From Bacteroidota bacterium (GTDB lineage: Bacteria > Bacteroidota > Bacteroidia > NS11-12g > UBA9320), in assembly GCA_024679565.1 (NCBI GenBank), contig JAIBDD010000020.1, forward strand, positions 1 through 51,668: a stretch of 51,668 bases of DNA. The letters are read 5' to 3'. The first letter of the stretch is position 1. The number at the start of each line of letters is the position of its first letter. The notes beneath the pieces were generated by a model that was given only the letters and a program-made list of their open reading frames with translations, did not search any database and was not told where the DNA came from. The translations under genes were made by a program, and so were the position numbers. Positions 1-8,040 of the stretch are shown piece by piece.

Positions 1-60
1 AGCTAGAAAAATGGAGTATAAAATTAAACTTAAATTAGCATCAAACTCTATCTTAATTTT

Positions 61-231
61 TTAACCTAAAAGTCCAAATTTAGTTGACGAGATACAAACA
101 AAGGCCTGCCCTTGTCGTTCTGTCGATTCTTCTACTTCGGCAGCATTGTTCTGCGTATTAGAAGTGTTTGTGTTGTTGCACGCCATCGTTCCTACGATTA
201 GCAATGCAGATAAATAATGTAATGTCTTCAT
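61..231 (-). CDS. small putative lipoprotein (56 aa), downstream of cytochrome c
   Basis: Short reading frame starting at ATG 231 and ending at TAA 61. It begins MKTLHYLSALLIVGTMAC, a short basic N-terminus, a hydrophobic stretch and a cysteine at residue 18, which fits a lipoprotein signal although the residue at -3 (Thr) is not the usual Leu/Val. The remaining 38 residues are polar (Asn/Thr rich, then Glu rich) with no recognised domain. It starts only 7 bases after the cytochrome c stop on the same strand, so it is probably co-transcribed with it and with the Rrf2 regulator. Small genes in this position are seen in Bacteroidota nos clusters, but the function is unknown. It could also be a chance frame; the lipoprotein-like N-terminus and tight spacing favour a real gene. 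Confidence 0.55.
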   Translation of the reverse strand: MKTLHYLSALLIVGTMACNNTNTSNTQNNAAEVEESTERQGQAFVCISSTKFGLLG

Positions 232-238
232 ACTGTTT

Positions 239-715
239 TTAATTTAAGGTTCTGAAATACTCTAATATTGCTCGTGCATCTTCCTCAGACACATTTTGGT
301 TGGCCATAGGGGCTCCGTTAAAATCAATTAGAAGTTGTCTTGCGATTGGGTCTTTCTGAATCATCTCTTCAGGATTGATTATCATATTCATCACCCATTC
401 AGGACTTCTTCGGTCTAAAACACCTTGTGGTGAAGGGCCGATAAACTTTTTGTCCGTTTTGTGACATGCAGAGCAAAGTGCTTTAAATTTTTCTTCACCT
501 ACATCTGCCATTTCTTGATCAAGGTCTCCAAGAGTTACGGCACTTACAGGTCCAATACCTTTATTTTCCATTGGATCTGGCGCTTCCTCGACCATACTTT
601 GTACTTCTGCAGTACCATCATCTGCCGACTCATTGTTGTTGTCAGATGATCCTCCACAGCTAGCAAGTAATCCTACTGCTGTTCCGATAATCAAAAAGTT
701 TAATAACCGTTTCAT
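239..715 (-). CDS. class I c-type cytochrome, lipoprotein (probable nos-cluster electron carrier)
   Basis: 158-aa monohaem cytochrome c. The signal peptide ends in LLASC with lipidated Cys20, followed by a Ser/Asn/Asp/Glu-rich linker, so it should be tethered to a membrane facing the periplasm. The haem motif is CSACH (Cys81, Cys84, His85). The likely distal ligand is Met137 in NGAPMANQ, and the C-terminus (EEDARAILEYF) is the usual last helix of class I cytochromes. The central part (RRSPEWVMNMIINPEEM) resembles the cytochromes encoded just ahead of nosZ in Bacteroidota clade II nitrous oxide reductase operons. It starts 19 bases after the Rrf2 regulator stop and is followed by a small lipoprotein. 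The electron-transfer role is secure from the family; the link to N2O reduction is inferred from context. Confidence 0.85.
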   Translation of the reverse strand: MKRLLNFLIIGTAVGLLASCGGSSDNNNESADDGTAEVQSMVEEAPDPMENKGIGPVSAVTLGDLDQEMADVGEEKFKALCSACHKTDKKFIGPSPQGVLDRRSPEWVMNMIINPEEMIQKDPIARQLLIDFNGAPMANQNVSEEDARAILEYFRTLN

Positions 716-734
716 TTTTGTTTTATTTTAGATA

Positions 735-1178
735 CTATTTATTTACGTATGCTTTATCAAACAGGCTTTTTACCATGTTTTCGGTAAGGTCTGTTAAGTA
801 TGTGTTTTCAAAAAATGTAATTAAGTTTTGTCGGATGCTTTTATACTCATTATGAACAGGGCATGGATGCTGGTTAGAACAATCATCTAAACCCAAAACA
901 CAACCGTATTTTAAGTTTACACCGTCAATTTCATTAACAATATGCCATAAGGTTAATTTGTCTAATAATCGGTTCTCGATATAGAAACCACCGTTAACAC
1001 CTTTTTTTGATTTATGCATCCCAGCCTTAACCAATCGTTGCAAAATTTTGGATGTATAAGCTTCTGGTACATTGATTTTTGATGAAACTTCACCAATGCT
1101 TACAGGCTTTGATTTTTGTGCATTTTTTTTGATGCAAATCATCGCTTTAATTCCATGCTGACAACTTTTAGATAACAT
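735..1178 (-). CDS. Rrf2-family transcriptional regulator with three-cysteine cluster (NsrR/IscR-like)
   Basis: 147-aa winged-helix regulator with the typical Rrf2 start (MLSKSCQHGIKAMICI) and a recognition helix region around INVPEAYTSKILQRLVKAGM, followed by a Gly-rich wing (KKGVNGGF). Cys93, Cys100 and Cys106 lie in the loop where IscR and NsrR bind an Fe-S cluster, spaced C-x6-C-x5-C, so redox or nitric oxide sensing is likely. It is the first gene of a minus-strand unit with a cytochrome c and a small lipoprotein. A perfect 7+4+7 palindrome lies over its promoter (1218-1235), consistent with autoregulation. An NsrR-like NO sensor controlling nos genes is the favoured reading; a general Fe-S regulator is the alternative. 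Confidence 0.85.
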   Translation of the reverse strand: MLSKSCQHGIKAMICIKKNAQKSKPVSIGEVSSKINVPEAYTSKILQRLVKAGMHKSKKGVNGGFYIENRLLDKLTLWHIVNEIDGVNLKYGCVLGLDDCSNQHPCPVHNEYKSIRQNLITFFENTYLTDLTENMVKSLFDKAYVNK

Positions 1179-1195
1179 TTACTTAATTGTTGAAA

Positions 1196-1203
1196 CAAAT
1201 CTA
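1196..1203 (-). promoter_or_regulatory. predicted promoter -7 box (TAGATTTG) of the Rrf2-cytochrome operon
   Basis: The minus strand reads TAGATTTG, a full match to the Bacteroidota -7 consensus TAnnTTTG, 17 bases upstream of the Rrf2 start codon. The -33 region is overlapped by the palindrome at 1218-1235. No other good match is seen in this gap. Confidence 0.5.
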
Positions 1204-1217
1204 TGACGGATATCAAA

Positions 1218-1235
1218 TCGGACACGAATGTCCGA
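1218..1235. promoter_or_regulatory. 18-bp palindrome, candidate Rrf2 operator
   Basis: TCGGACACGAATGTCCGA is a perfect inverted repeat with 7-bp arms around CGAA. It sits 14-32 bases upstream of the predicted -7 box of the Rrf2 operon, where a bound dimer would block sigma contact. The gap is shared with the plus-strand patatin gene (start 1375), so both directions could be affected. It could instead form an RNA hairpin, but it lies upstream of the predicted start site. Confidence 0.5.
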
Positions 1236-1374
1236 ATTGAGATTGTTCATATACACTTATGTTATTTTGCAGTTAATTGCCGTTGTATGAACTGAAAGCA
1301 GACAGTCATTTTACTTTAGGACCTTGATATACAGGCTGTTTTATTGTATCTTAATAAGCATAATAATAGCATAA

Positions 1375-3282
1375 TTGAAAAAATTCTTCCGCCTTCTCTT
1401 TAACTATTACCTCGTGTTAAAAGCGTGTTGGTTTGTTATGTTGTTTTTATTTCTCGGATTTTTTTCACTCGTTGTCTTTGATCAGGGTCAGGATATTTTA
1501 AAGTCTATATCGCTAACAGGCGACATAGAAACCATCAGACAAAGTTGGTTTGTCTATTTAGCAGTCAGTTGGTGGGCTTGGCAAACTTTTAGGTCTTCCC
1601 GCGTTGTTCTTCATTTTTCGTATTTCAATTTCTGGACCTACTCACCGAGTTATGCTTTACGGGCTCAAGTACTAATTCCTAGAGTACTTGCAAGTTTGCC
1701 TTATTTTATACTTGCCTTAGCGGTATTTAAGTCGACACACGAATTATCTGCATTTGGTCTCCTATTAATCAGTAGCGGAGTTTGGTTATTTGTTTTCTTA
1801 CATTTTCGTAGAACAATTATTGTACGCTTAAGAAGTTGGAAAACCTTTATTCCTAACTTTATTCCGGCTTACATACCCATAAAAAATGGCACCTACCCAG
1901 CTTATTTCATTTGGACCAAACAACGTAGATGGTTTCTTTTTCGAATTGGCGTGGCCGCTGCACTGTTCATACTCTTTTACTACAGTCCGGTTAAGTTTCC
2001 TCAATTCTTGGGATCTGCCACAGTGGTATTGCTTGGGTTTGGCACGTGGTTGATTTTGGCTAGCATCATAAGTTTTATCGAGAAATTCTTAAGGTTTCCT
2101 GTATCGTTTAGCATTCTATTAATGGTTATCGCGTTTAGTTTTTTTAACAATAACCATGAAATTCGCACAATGGAGGGAGGTCTTCCCTCAAGACAAGTAA
2201 TTTCTGACCACTTTAAATCCTGGGCACTAGAAAGAGCTGCAGATAAGGATTCTATAGATGCGTACCTAGTTATGGCAGAAGGTGGTGGGCTGCGATCGGC
2301 TTATTGGACAACTAGCATTCTGAACACATTGTCTGACAAAGATCCAAAATTTGCTTCGCACATTTATGGCTATAGTGCTGTTTCTGGAGGGGCCTTGGGT
2401 ACGATGATGTTTAACACGGTTTTACAGGATTCGACTTTGCAAAGGGCGAATGATAGAGCACCCCACTTAAATTCAGACCTCTTGGCGCCTGTTACATCTT
2501 CTTTAATTTTTACCGACCTACTGCAAAAGTTTATCCCCTTCCCTGTTAAAAGTTTGGACCGGTCTAGAATTCTTGAAAAGTCATTTGAACAAAGTCTGCC
2601 AGATGACCAAATATGGCAGAAAGGATTTGTAACGACATACGCAGAAGTCGCTGCGCCAATGATTTTGCTAAACGCCACACATGTAGAAAGCGGTAAACGT
2701 ACTATTATGAGTAATTTGGACATTAGTGAACTGAAAGACAACCAGATTCAAGACGTATTCTCCATTACTAATAAAGACATGTCTATCAGTTCGGCTATTG
2801 GTATAGCCTCTCGCTTTCCTTTTATCACACCGCCCGCATTGATTAAAACACCTGATAACAAAACCTGGGGAAATTTAGTGGATGGAGGATACTATGAGAA
2901 CTTAGGCATGCAAACAATGCTTGACGCCTACAGTGTCTTAAAAACAGTTGCTCAATCAAATGGCCTCAAAATAAGGTTTAAGTTTATTGCGATTCGAAAT
3001 ACCAAACTGATTGAAGAGGAAAAACCGATGTTGGGAATGGTTGAATCACTGGCACCCGCCATTACATTCAGTAATATTTGGGGCAATAACAGTAACGAAG
3101 CCATGTCTAACGGGGAAAAGTTACTTAGAGCAAACGATGATGAACTCTATGTGCTGAGCCTTCAAAGAGACGATAATGAAAACATTCCGTTGGGATGGTA
3201 TTTGAGTCCTGCGGCTAGAACCAATCTAAATCGTCAAGTTGATGCCATACCCGACTCTCTTATTTACAGCATATTGAAATAA
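1375..3282 (+). CDS. patatin-like phospholipase with N-terminal membrane domain
   Basis: 635-aa protein starting at TTG 1375. The first ~260 residues contain about six to seven hydrophobic segments, so the protein is anchored in the inner membrane. The C-terminal half is a patatin-type serine lipase. It has the oxyanion-hole motif GGGLR (about residues 303-307), the nucleophile elbow SAVSGGALG with Ser near 337, and the catalytic Asp in VDGGYYENLG near 503. The Ser-Asp dyad is therefore intact. The family hydrolyses acyl ester bonds in membrane lipids; the substrate here is unknown. The elbow has Ala where the classic GxSxG has the first Gly. It stands alone upstream, with the MBL-fold gene 42 bases downstream. 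Confidence 0.85.
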   Translation: MKKFFRLLFNYYLVLKACWFVMLFLFLGFFSLVVFDQGQDILKSISLTGDIETIRQSWFVYLAVSWWAWQTFRSSRVVLHFSYFNFWTYSPSYALRAQVLIPRVLASLPYFILALAVFKSTHELSAFGLLLISSGVWLFVFLHFRRTIIVRLRSWKTFIPNFIPAYIPIKNGTYPAYFIWTKQRRWFLFRIGVAAALFILFYYSPVKFPQFLGSATVVLLGFGTWLILASIISFIEKFLRFPVSFSILLMVIAFSFFNNNHEIRTMEGGLPSRQVISDHFKSWALERAADKDSIDAYLVMAEGGGLRSAYWTTSILNTLSDKDPKFASHIYGYSAVSGGALGTMMFNTVLQDSTLQRANDRAPHLNSDLLAPVTSSLIFTDLLQKFIPFPVKSLDRSRILEKSFEQSLPDDQIWQKGFVTTYAEVAAPMILLNATHVESGKRTIMSNLDISELKDNQIQDVFSITNKDMSISSAIGIASRFPFITPPALIKTPDNKTWGNLVDGGYYENLGMQTMLDAYSVLKTVAQSNGLKIRFKFIAIRNTKLIEEEKPMLGMVESLAPAITFSNIWGNNSNEAMSNGEKLLRANDDELYVLSLQRDDNENIPLGWYLSPAARTNLNRQVDAIPDSLIYSILK

Positions 3283-3324
3283 TCTCAATAATCCGGAACG
3301 ATTTAAGGCAAAAAGTACAACTTT

Positions 3325-4107
3325 GTGCCAGTGCAGAAAAAGCATACAATTACGTTTTTAGGTACTGGAACTTCTCAAGGTGTTCCTTTAATTGGCTGCA
3401 CATGTAACGTGTGTACATCGATAGATAGTAAAGATAAACGTTTACGCTCTTCCATCCATATCCAAACAGCCAACACCAGTATCGTAATTGACACTGGGCC
3501 TGACTTTCGGCAGCAGATGCTTCGCGCTAATATTAATACGTTAGATGCTGTGGTATTTACGCATGGACACAAAGACCATACAGCCGGTTTTGATGATATA
3601 CGTGCGTTCAATTACATCCAACAAAAGGACATGGAGGTATTTTGCGACGAACGTGTAGAAGAGGTCCTGCGTAAAGATTTTGATTATGTGTTTTCGGATT
3701 ACAAATACCCAGGAGTTCCGCAAGCGAATTTACACAGAATCAGTCCAGCTCCATTTAGCATCGGCGATATTGATTTAACCCCTATTGACCTATTACATTA
3801 CAAACTTCCCGTGTACGGGTTTAGAGTAGGTGATTTCACTTACATTACAGATGCGAATGCTATTTCAGCTGCTGAAATAGACAAAGTAAAGGGTTCCAAA
3901 ATATTGGTTTTAAATGCGTTAAGAAAAGAACCCCACATTTCTCATTTTACCTTAGACGAAGCAATTGCCCTAGCACAAGAGATTGGTGCTGAGCAAACCT
4001 TTTTCACCCATATTAGCCATCAGTTGGGGCTTTACAACGAAATAGATCCAATACTGCCTAAAGGAATTTCTTTGGCCTATGATGGACTGCAAGTCACCTC
4101 TGAATAA
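3325..4107 (+). CDS. MBL-fold metallo-hydrolase, PhnP-like
   Basis: 260-aa metallo-beta-lactamase-fold hydrolase. It opens with the strand FLGTGTSQGVP and a PhnP-like cysteine group, GCTCNVC (Cys25, Cys27, Cys30), which in PhnP binds a structural zinc. The metal-binding motif HGHKDH is complete (His80, His82, Asp84, His85), and later His residues (HISHFTLDEA, HISHQLG) can complete the dinuclear site. PhnP proteins are cyclic phosphodiesterases; most Bacteroidota homologues are uncharacterised, so the substrate is not assigned. The GTG at 3325 was taken as the start; a second GTG six bases later is equally possible. Eleven bases separate it from the fRMsr gene, suggesting one transcript. Confidence 0.85.
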   Translation: MPVQKKHTITFLGTGTSQGVPLIGCTCNVCTSIDSKDKRLRSSIHIQTANTSIVIDTGPDFRQQMLRANINTLDAVVFTHGHKDHTAGFDDIRAFNYIQQKDMEVFCDERVEEVLRKDFDYVFSDYKYPGVPQANLHRISPAPFSIGDIDLTPIDLLHYKLPVYGFRVGDFTYITDANAISAAEIDKVKGSKILVLNALRKEPHISHFTLDEAIALAQEIGAEQTFFTHISHQLGLYNEIDPILPKGISLAYDGLQVTSE

Positions 4108-4118
4108 TTAAATTAACA

Positions 4119-4571
4119 TTGGAAGGAAGTAAAGAACAACTATACAAAAAGATTATTCCGCAAGCGGAAAGTCTGTTTGCTGATGAATCCAATTTTATCG
4201 CGAATTGCAGCAACCTATGTGCCTTACTGCACAATGCCTTTGATTTTTGGTGGACTGGGTTTTACTTCGTTGACGCGGAAGAATTAATTTTAGGTCCATT
4301 CCAAGGGCCTGTTGCCTGCACAAGAATTGCCAAAGGTAAAGGCGTTTGCGGCACTGCATGGGCAAATGAAGAGATTATCGTAGTACCTGATGTACACCAG
4401 TTTGAAGGTCATATAGCATGCAGCGCAGAATCAAATTCTGAAATTGTTGTTCCGGTATTCAAGGAAGGTAAAATAGCTGGTGTGTTCGATGTTGACAGCA
4501 AGGATTTTAATTCGTTTGACCAAATTGATGCGCATTATCTACAGAAATTGTTATCATTGATTTCTAGATGA
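4119..4571 (+). CDS. msrC: free methionine-(R)-sulfoxide reductase (GAF domain)
   Basis: 150-aa single GAF-domain protein of the YebR/fRMsr family, which reduces free L-methionine-(R)-sulfoxide in the cytoplasm using thioredoxin-type electrons. The three family cysteines are present at Cys67 (VACTRIAKG), Cys77 (GVCGTAW) and Cys101 (HIACSAES), with spacing 10 and 24, the same as in the E. coli enzyme. The family motif DVHQFEGHIAC is clear. The start is a TTG at 4119. Its stop overlaps the ATG of the AtoE-type transporter (ATGA), so translation is probably coupled, although no metabolic link is obvious. Confidence 0.9.
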   Translation: MEGSKEQLYKKIIPQAESLFADESNFIANCSNLCALLHNAFDFWWTGFYFVDAEELILGPFQGPVACTRIAKGKGVCGTAWANEEIIVVPDVHQFEGHIACSAESNSEIVVPVFKEGKIAGVFDVDSKDFNSFDQIDAHYLQKLLSLISR

Positions 4572-5902
4572 GTTTTGTAAACGGATATATGCGCGTAGTG
4601 AGGCGGATTTTGCCATCTCCCCTTTCTATCGCTGTATTACTCACCTTTTTCACCGCTATTCTCGCTCTTGCATTCACTGCACCACCTGCTGGAAAAAACC
4701 CTGTCGTAAGCATTATAGACAATTGGCATATGGGTTTCTGGAACTTTTTGGAGTTCACCATGCAAATGATGCTCATGTTGGTATTAGGTCACACCATTGC
4801 GCTAAGTTCAACAGCGAACAAGGTGATTAAGAACATAACCGGACTGTGTAAATCTAACGTTCAGGCTGCTGTTTTTGTCACATTCTTTGCCCTAGCTGCA
4901 GGTTATGTAAACTGGGGATTAGGGCTCATATTTGGCGCAATATTAGCACGTAAAGTGGGTGAACATGCCAAAGAAAAAGGCATCGAACTTAACTATCCAT
5001 TAGTCGCTGCTTGTGGATACACCTCTTTAATGGTATGGCATGGCGGATTTTCAGGTTCTGCTCCGTTAACCGTTAACACAGCTAGTCACAGCTTGATTAA
5101 TACGATTGGTATTATACCTATCTCCGACACCATATTGAGTACAAGTAATCTTGTTGCTATAGCAGCTACATTAATCATACTTCCCTTATTCGCATTGCTA
5201 TTGGCAAAAAGACCATATAAGAAGTCTTATCCAAAGTCCATTCGAACAAACTTGGACAAAAATATGTCTGTGGTTGGGGCAGAACGACTTGACCACAGTA
5301 AAATTTTCGGGCTGACTTTTGGTCTGATTTTTATCGCCTATTGGGTGTACTTGTGGAAGTCGAATGGTTTTTCTTTGAATTTCCTCACCTTAAATACCAT
5401 CAATTTTATTTTGTTTGGCTGTGCCATTGCGGCCCATGGATCTCTCTTCAAGTTTATGAACGCAGCTAGCAAAGCAATACTTGGCAGTACAGGCATCATG
5501 ATTCAGTTTCCATTGTATGCAGGTATCATGGGAATCATGAATTACTCGGGGTTGTTGGCCGTTTTTGCAGATTTTTTCATTGACATAAGTAATCACGATA
5601 CCTTTCCATTTTTTGCCTATTTAAGCAGCGCAATCGTGAATGTATTGGTCCCAAGCGGTGGTGGTCAGTGGCAGGTTCAAGGACCCATTCTTATGGAAGC
5701 GGCGTCAAGTATGAATGTTCCTTACCCTAAAACCATAATGGCGTTGGTGTATGGTGATCAACTTACCAATATGTTACAGCCATTTTGGGCCTTACCGCTT
5801 TTAGGAATCACCGGTTTAAAAGCGAAGGATATTTTACCGTATTCCATTCTATTTATGCTTGTTGGCGGCACTATCTTCTTGAGCATACTGTATTTGTTTT
5901 AA
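4568..5902 (+). CDS. AtoE-type short-chain fatty acid transporter
   Basis: 444-aa integral membrane protein with about 12 hydrophobic segments. It matches the short-chain fatty acid transporter family (AtoE, TIGR00366): the N-terminal helix PSPLSIAVLLTFFTAILA, the loop with NWHMGFWNF, NWGLGLIFGAILARKVG, WHGGFSGSAPLTVNTA, and the C-terminal PSGGGQWQVQGPI. These proteins carry acetoacetate or butyrate-like acids across the inner membrane; the true substrate here is not known. It overlaps the preceding fRMsr gene by four bases and the following membrane-protein gene by one (TAATG), so it sits in a translationally coupled series. No atoD/A/B degradation genes are nearby. Confidence 0.85.
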   Translation: MSFVNGYMRVVRRILPSPLSIAVLLTFFTAILALAFTAPPAGKNPVVSIIDNWHMGFWNFLEFTMQMMLMLVLGHTIALSSTANKVIKNITGLCKSNVQAAVFVTFFALAAGYVNWGLGLIFGAILARKVGEHAKEKGIELNYPLVAACGYTSLMVWHGGFSGSAPLTVNTASHSLINTIGIIPISDTILSTSNLVAIAATLIILPLFALLLAKRPYKKSYPKSIRTNLDKNMSVVGAERLDHSKIFGLTFGLIFIAYWVYLWKSNGFSLNFLTLNTINFILFGCAIAAHGSLFKFMNAASKAILGSTGIMIQFPLYAGIMGIMNYSGLLAVFADFFIDISNHDTFPFFAYLSSAIVNVLVPSGGGQWQVQGPILMEAASSMNVPYPKTIMALVYGDQLTNMLQPFWALPLLGITGLKAKDILPYSILFMLVGGTIFLSILYLF

Positions 5903-7422
5903 TGAAGAATCACCAGAGTCGTATTTTCCTATTGCTTATCGCATGTTTACTCATTGTACGGGTACTGGTACACATATATTTTACTGGAGTATATACAGAT
6001 GGCGATCAAACCATAACTTGGTTAAGCGCTGTTGACAAAGCAAACGGGAACTGGTATACACCTTATTTCTACGGCCAGTTTTACAACATTTCTATTGAGG
6101 CTTTACTTGCCGCTCCCCTCATAAAGTTTGGTATAAACGTTAAGCATGCCGTACCCATAGTTTCAAATTTTATTGGCCTTGCTCCTTTTCTGTTTGGAGC
6201 TTGGTATTTAAAAAGAATTAAGCAGCAATCAGCTGCAATGATGATTCTTTGTCTTGGTTTGATATTACCAGCGCAATACCACTTCATAACGGCTATGGCA
6301 CGAGGTTTTGCAGGAGGATTGGCGGTCTTATCATTTGGCGTATTGCTCACCAGTTTTAAATCGAATGTGGTAAAGACCTTAGGCTACAGCGTGGCTTTTA
6401 TATCCTATTTCGTTAACCCCAATGTGCTAATCATTGGCTTTCCTTTGGGTTTGGTTTGGCTGGTAAACTGGCTTACAGATATCAAGCAAAAGAAAACAAC
6501 TTCATTGGCTCATATTGCCTTGGCAGCAGTAATTGCTGGCCTAACGTATTATGGCTTACATGCCAACAACAACCCCCTTTTTGAAGTGCATAAACTGTGG
6601 AAGTTAGAGGTAAGTATAGATTACCTTACCAACAGCTTTCAAAGCTTAGATGCCAGATTTTTGTACCTATTTCCATTTCTGCCGAAAATGGGTAGCCTGA
6701 TACTTCTTGCTTTATTGATCTTAACCGTTTTATTGTTCGTTAAACGACGCACAAAACATGGTGTACTTATGAGCGTCACGTTACTGTTCATCATTGCTAC
6801 ACTCTCATTGAATAAAACGCTTGACGGAACATACTCTACTTTCTTCCCATTTTCTAGGATGTACTTGGCCCTGCCCTATGTCCTGGTATTGGCTGTTTCA
6901 TTTTTCATCAATCATGGACTCACAAAGCGTTTGCGAAACATTTTTATGCTAATTGGGGGTGTTGGTTTCTGTTATCAAGTATATGATATCCCTAAAAAGG
7001 CTACAGCCAGTGTACAAGGCAACTCAGGTGTGGTACAGGTAATAAGAATTGACAAGTTGTGCCTTGAATGCGAAAAGCTACATAACATTCAACAAACCTA
7101 CGAAGCAGATGTAACCGTATTTCATTACAAAACCGATGAGTACATATATGGTTGCAAGGCTTTACAGCCCGAATTGAAGACGGTATACCCTGAGTATGAC
7201 AGACGGTATTGGACGTTTATGGAGCATGCCGACACCGTATATAATACCCTATTGTTTATGGATTGGTCTATGAAGTTACCAGAGTTATTACAGTCTTATG
7301 AAGGCGATTTTAACGCTATTGATAGCATTCATTATCCTGCCTTTATCATGACTGATAATTCGCAGTCTATTATTGATTTATATACAATAAATTCGCTGCG
7401 CTTAAGACCTTATAAAAATTAG
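5902..7422 (+). CDS. polytopic membrane protein, possible GT-C-type glycosyltransferase
   Basis: 506-aa protein. The ATG at 5902 shares a base with the upstream stop and gives a clean start (MKNHQSRIFLLLIACLL); a longer frame back to 5785 would lie inside the transporter gene. About nine to ten transmembrane segments fill residues 1-365, and a soluble C-terminal part of about 140 residues follows with scattered Cys (CLECEK). After the first helix comes a periplasmic loop with acidic TDGDQ and aromatic NWYTPYFYGQF, an arrangement like GT-C glycosyltransferases that use polyprenyl-phosphate sugars. No family could be named with certainty. It lies between the AtoE-type gene and miaE with almost no spacing. 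Confidence 0.6.
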   Translation: MKNHQSRIFLLLIACLLIVRVLVHIYFTGVYTDGDQTITWLSAVDKANGNWYTPYFYGQFYNISIEALLAAPLIKFGINVKHAVPIVSNFIGLAPFLFGAWYLKRIKQQSAAMMILCLGLILPAQYHFITAMARGFAGGLAVLSFGVLLTSFKSNVVKTLGYSVAFISYFVNPNVLIIGFPLGLVWLVNWLTDIKQKKTTSLAHIALAAVIAGLTYYGLHANNNPLFEVHKLWKLEVSIDYLTNSFQSLDARFLYLFPFLPKMGSLILLALLILTVLLFVKRRTKHGVLMSVTLLFIIATLSLNKTLDGTYSTFFPFSRMYLALPYVLVLAVSFFINHGLTKRLRNIFMLIGGVGFCYQVYDIPKKATASVQGNSGVVQVIRIDKLCLECEKLHNIQQTYEADVTVFHYKTDEYIYGCKALQPELKTVYPEYDRRYWTFMEHADTVYNTLLFMDWSMKLPELLQSYEGDFNAIDSIHYPAFIMTDNSQSIIDLYTINSLRLRPYKN

Positions 7423-7423
7423 T

Positions 7424-8005
7424 ATGTTAGGTTTAAAAATGGCTACCGACCCTAGGTGGGTTAACATTGCCGAAAAAACCATTGAAGAGATATTGGTAGA
7501 TCATGCCTTTTGTGAACAAAAAGAAGCTACGTCGGGCATTTCACTCATCGTTCGTTTCTCAAATTATCCAAATATTGTTGAAAAAGTATCACCAGTGGTT
7601 GCAGAAGAATGGGGCCATTTTAGGAAGGTATTGAAGGAACTAAAAACGCGAGGTTACGAACTGGGGAAACCTCGAAAAGATGACTACGTTCATGAGCTGC
7701 AAAAATTTAGTCTTAAAGGCGGAAGTATAAAAACCCACATTGTTGAAGCGCTGTTAATCTGCGCTATGATTGAGGCCAGGAGTTGCGAACGTTTTAGATT
7801 GCTTTCTCTGCATATTTCAGATCAATCGTTAAAAGACTTCTATCACGAATTTATGGTATCAGAAGCGGGGCATTACCGCATGTTTATTGACTTGGCCAAT
7901 GAGTTTGCAGATAAAGCGTATGTCCAAGAACGCTGGAATGCTTATTTAGACTTTGAAGCGGATCTTGTTACTCGACTGGAGTATAGAGGAGATAGAGTGC
8001 ATTGA
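7424..8005 (+). CDS. miaE: tRNA-(ms2io6A37)-hydroxylase MiaE, copy 1
   Basis: 193-aa ferritin-like non-haem diiron enzyme that hydroxylates the isopentenyl group of ms2i6A at position 37 of tRNAs reading UNN codons. The ligand set is complete: Glu31, Glu62 with His65 (EEWGH), Glu117 (MIEARSCER) and Glu147 with His150 (SEAGH). The start MLGLK and the following TDPRW motif match the family N-terminus. It begins one base after the upstream stop. A second, diverged copy lies at 23222-23806; this copy looks like the canonical one. Downstream it converges with the GT39 gene across a short GGATTGAA repeat. Confidence 0.88.
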   Translation: MLGLKMATDPRWVNIAEKTIEEILVDHAFCEQKEATSGISLIVRFSNYPNIVEKVSPVVAEEWGHFRKVLKELKTRGYELGKPRKDDYVHELQKFSLKGGSIKTHIVEALLICAMIEARSCERFRLLSLHISDQSLKDFYHEFMVSEAGHYRMFIDLANEFADKAYVQERWNAYLDFEADLVTRLEYRGDRVH

Positions 8006-8012
8006 TATCACT

Positions 8013-8040
8013 CATTCAGAAATTCAATCCTTCAATCCGG
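8013..8040 (-). repeat. GGATTGAA 8-bp repeat array, locus 1 (short)
   Basis: On the minus strand the stretch reads two GGATTGAA units followed by a TTTCTGAA unit. It overlaps the end of the GT39 gene: the stop TGA of that gene (8034-8032) is part of the first GGATTGAA. The other end stops 8 bases from the miaE stop. The same unit family occurs at 16652-16738, 36002-36129 and 44012-44065. Confidence 0.7.

Noticed and set aside
461-649. Open frame on the plus strand (62 codons)
   Set aside because: Lies fully inside the cytochrome c gene on the opposite strand; the product has no domain or good start context.
5785-5901. N-terminal extension of the GT-C-like membrane protein
   Set aside because: It would overlap the AtoE-type gene by 118 bases and adds no helix or motif; ATG 5902 at the TAATG junction is better.
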